From Bacteroidota bacterium (GTDB lineage Bacteria > Bacteroidota > Bacteroidia > Bacteroidales > VadinHA17): DNA of 14,870 nucleotides. Location: positions 1 through 14,870 of the forward strand of contig JAEYZD010000079.1 in the NCBI GenBank assembly GCA_023430725.1, read 5' to 3'. The notes under the pieces are model-generated. The model worked only from the letters and a program-made list of their open reading frames with translations, was not told the origin of the DNA and did not search any database. A program made the position numbers and the translations under genes. Of the stretch, positions 13,696-14,870 are shown piece by piece (position 1 is the first letter of the stretch; each line of letters starts with the position of its first letter).

Positions 13696-14696
13696 CTAAG
13701 ATAAGGGCAGCAATAACGGGCATCAATGCCTGGACACCGGAGTACAGGCTCACCAACCAGGAATTATCCGCGATGGTTGAGACGAGCGACGAATGGATCA
13801 TGCAGCGCGTGGGGATAAAGGAAAGACGTATCCTCAAGGGCGAAGGCCTTGGCACATCCGACCTTGGAGCACCGGCAGTAAGCGGACTGCTGGAGAAGAC
13901 CGGGACACTGCCTGAAGAAGTGGACCTCCTCATCTGCGCCACAGTCACTCCTGACATGATGTTCCCGGCAACGGCAAATGTCATCTCAGACAAGGTGGGA
14001 ATCAAAAACGCCTTCAGCTTCGACATGAACGCTGCCTGTTCAGGATTTCTCTTTGCGCTCCAGACAGCTGCCGCATACGTCGAAACAGGCAGGTACAAAA
14101 AGGTCATTGTGGTGGGTGCAGACAAGATGTCAGCCATCACGGACTACACGGACCGGACCACCTGCACCTTGTTTGGCGATGCCGCCGGAGCAGTTCTGCT
14201 TGAACCCACATACGAAGAGTACGGTATCATGGACTATATTTTCAAGACCGACGGCTCGGGAAGGAAATACCTGCACATGAAGGCCGGAGGTTCAGTGCGC
14301 CCTGCATCACATGATACCGTTGGCGGACGTGAACACTTTGTATACCAGGAAGGACAGTCGGTCTTCAAGTTCGCCGTCTCAAACATGGCCGACGTCGCTG
14401 CCGAGATCATGGAAAAAAACCATCTCACCTCGGATGATGTGGCATGGCTGGTACCCCACCAGGCAAATCTGAGAATTATCGATGCCACGGGCAGAAGAAT
14501 GGGACTCTCCCCTGAAAAGGTGATGATAAACATTCAGAATTACGGCAACACAACCGCCGCTACAATACCCCTGGTCCTCTGGGAGTTCGAAAAGAGACTC
14601 AGGAAGGGCGACAACCTTATACTCGCTGCCTTCGGAGGAGGATTCACCTGGGGAAGCATCTGGCTCAAATGGGCCTATGACCCGGTGACGGCCTGA
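13692..14696 (+). CDS. fabH: Beta-ketoacyl-ACP synthase III
   Basis: FabH starts type II fatty acid synthesis by condensing acetyl-CoA (or a branched acyl-CoA) with malonyl-ACP. The 334-residue sequence contains the full catalytic triad: Cys116 in NAACSGFLFAL, His256 in VPHQANLRI and Asn286 in NYGNTTAATIPL. The N-terminal TSDEWIMQRVGIKERR and C-terminal AAFGGGFTWGSIWLKW are typical. Whether it prefers acetyl-CoA or branched starters cannot be read from the sequence. It is the last gene of the yceD-rpmF-plsX-fabH operon and is followed within 10 bases by a strong terminator. Confidence 0.97.
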   Translation: MTKIRAAITGINAWTPEYRLTNQELSAMVETSDEWIMQRVGIKERRILKGEGLGTSDLGAPAVSGLLEKTGTLPEEVDLLICATVTPDMMFPATANVISDKVGIKNAFSFDMNAACSGFLFALQTAAAYVETGRYKKVIVVGADKMSAITDYTDRTTCTLFGDAAGAVLLEPTYEEYGIMDYIFKTDGSGRKYLHMKAGGSVRPASHDTVGGREHFVYQEGQSVFKFAVSNMADVAAEIMEKNHLTSDDVAWLVPHQANLRIIDATGRRMGLSPEKVMINIQNYGNTTAATIPLVLWEFEKRLRKGDNLILAAFGGGFTWGSIWLKWAYDPVTA

Positions 14697-14704
14697 CAGA
14701 AAAC

Positions 14705-14738
14705 AGAGGGAGCGGAACAACCGCTCTCTTTTTTTTTT
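14705..14738 (+). terminator. Rho-independent terminator after fabH
   Basis: An 11-bp stem (14705-14715 with 14721-14731, two G-U pairs, core gagcgg/ccgctc) with loop aacaa runs straight into an unbroken T tract of ten bases (14729-14738). This is a strong terminator and marks the end of the housekeeping operon. Confidence 0.93.
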
Positions 14739-14761
14739 CCGATACCGGCACAATAAGTTTT

Positions 14762-14769
14762 TATATTTG
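14762..14769 (+). promoter_or_regulatory. Candidate -7 promoter element of the last gene
   Basis: TATATTTG matches TAnnTTTG and lies 44 bases before the ATG at 14814, just after the fabH terminator. The -33 region falls in the end of the terminator T tract (TTCC, 14737-14740, spacer 21), a weak match. The gene is therefore probably transcribed on its own. Confidence 0.5.
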
Positions 14770-14813
14770 CGTGTTTAAAACTATTAAGGGAAACGGGATA
14801 AACCATAATCACC

Positions 14814-14870
14814 ATGGCAAAAATCATTGAGACAGACAACGGCACAGCGGTAAACCTTATAAGTCAGGGC
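14814..14870 (+). CDS. Probable bactofilin (polymer-forming cytoskeletal protein), N-terminal fragment
   Basis: Only 19 residues lie within the window: MAKIIETDNGTAVNLISQG. The short polar N-terminus followed by an NLISQG-like segment is how many Bacteroidota bactofilins begin, just before the beta-helical domain that polymerises into membrane-associated filaments. The fragment is too short for certainty. Support for a real gene comes from a promoter match at 14762, the terminator just upstream, and an open frame to the window end. Confidence 0.5.
   Translation, partial: MAKIIETDNGTAVNLISQG

Noticed and set aside
13673..14140. 155-codon minus-strand open frame over plsX/fabH
   Set aside because: Shadow of the well-conserved fabH coding sequence, with no start context and no family features.

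Overview
The window reads as a chromosomal stretch of a member of the Bacteroidota, probably Bacteroidales or a relative. The evidence is a Bacteroidota-style TonB C-terminal domain, several promoter elements matching the phylum's TAnnTTTG -7 consensus, near-absence of Shine-Dalgarno sites, a LytS/LytTR two-component pair, and the yceD-rpmF-plsX-fabH cluster. No phage, insertion sequence, CRISPR array or RNA gene was seen.

Layout: (1) 2-379 is the 3' end of a TonB-domain protein, followed by a hairpin terminator. (2) 380-779 has no gene. It holds the terminator, three 47-bp tandem repeats each carrying a small hairpin, and a strong promoter overlapped by a TetR-type palindrome. (3) 780-6969 is a tight six-gene operon: TetR regulator, secreted LolA-like protein, two MacB/LolC-type permeases, LolD-type ATPase, and an outer-membrane beta-barrel protein. 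A membrane methyltransferase of the isoprenylcysteine/phospholipid methyltransferase type follows at 7004-7738. (4) 7756-8460 (minus) is a membrane zinc peptidase, convergent with the methyltransferase and divergent from yidD (8572-8886). (5) 8883-11817 (minus) is a four-gene envelope-sensing operon: two LiaI/LiaF-like membrane proteins, a LytS-type histidine kinase and a LytTR response regulator. (6) 11998-14696 (plus) is the housekeeping YceD-L32-PlsX-FabH cluster, closed by a strong terminator. (7) The last 57 bases start a probable bactofilin gene.

The most interesting part is region 3. Its products cover every envelope compartment: an ATPase and two permeases at the inner membrane, a LolA-like carrier in the periplasm, and a barrel in the outer membrane, under what looks like an autoregulated TetR promoter. 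This suggests a dedicated trans-envelope route for a lipid or lipoprotein, separate from housekeeping Lol sorting; substrate and direction cannot be read from the sequence. The two permeases also share a helical insert of about 70 residues that sits at different points of their periplasmic domains.
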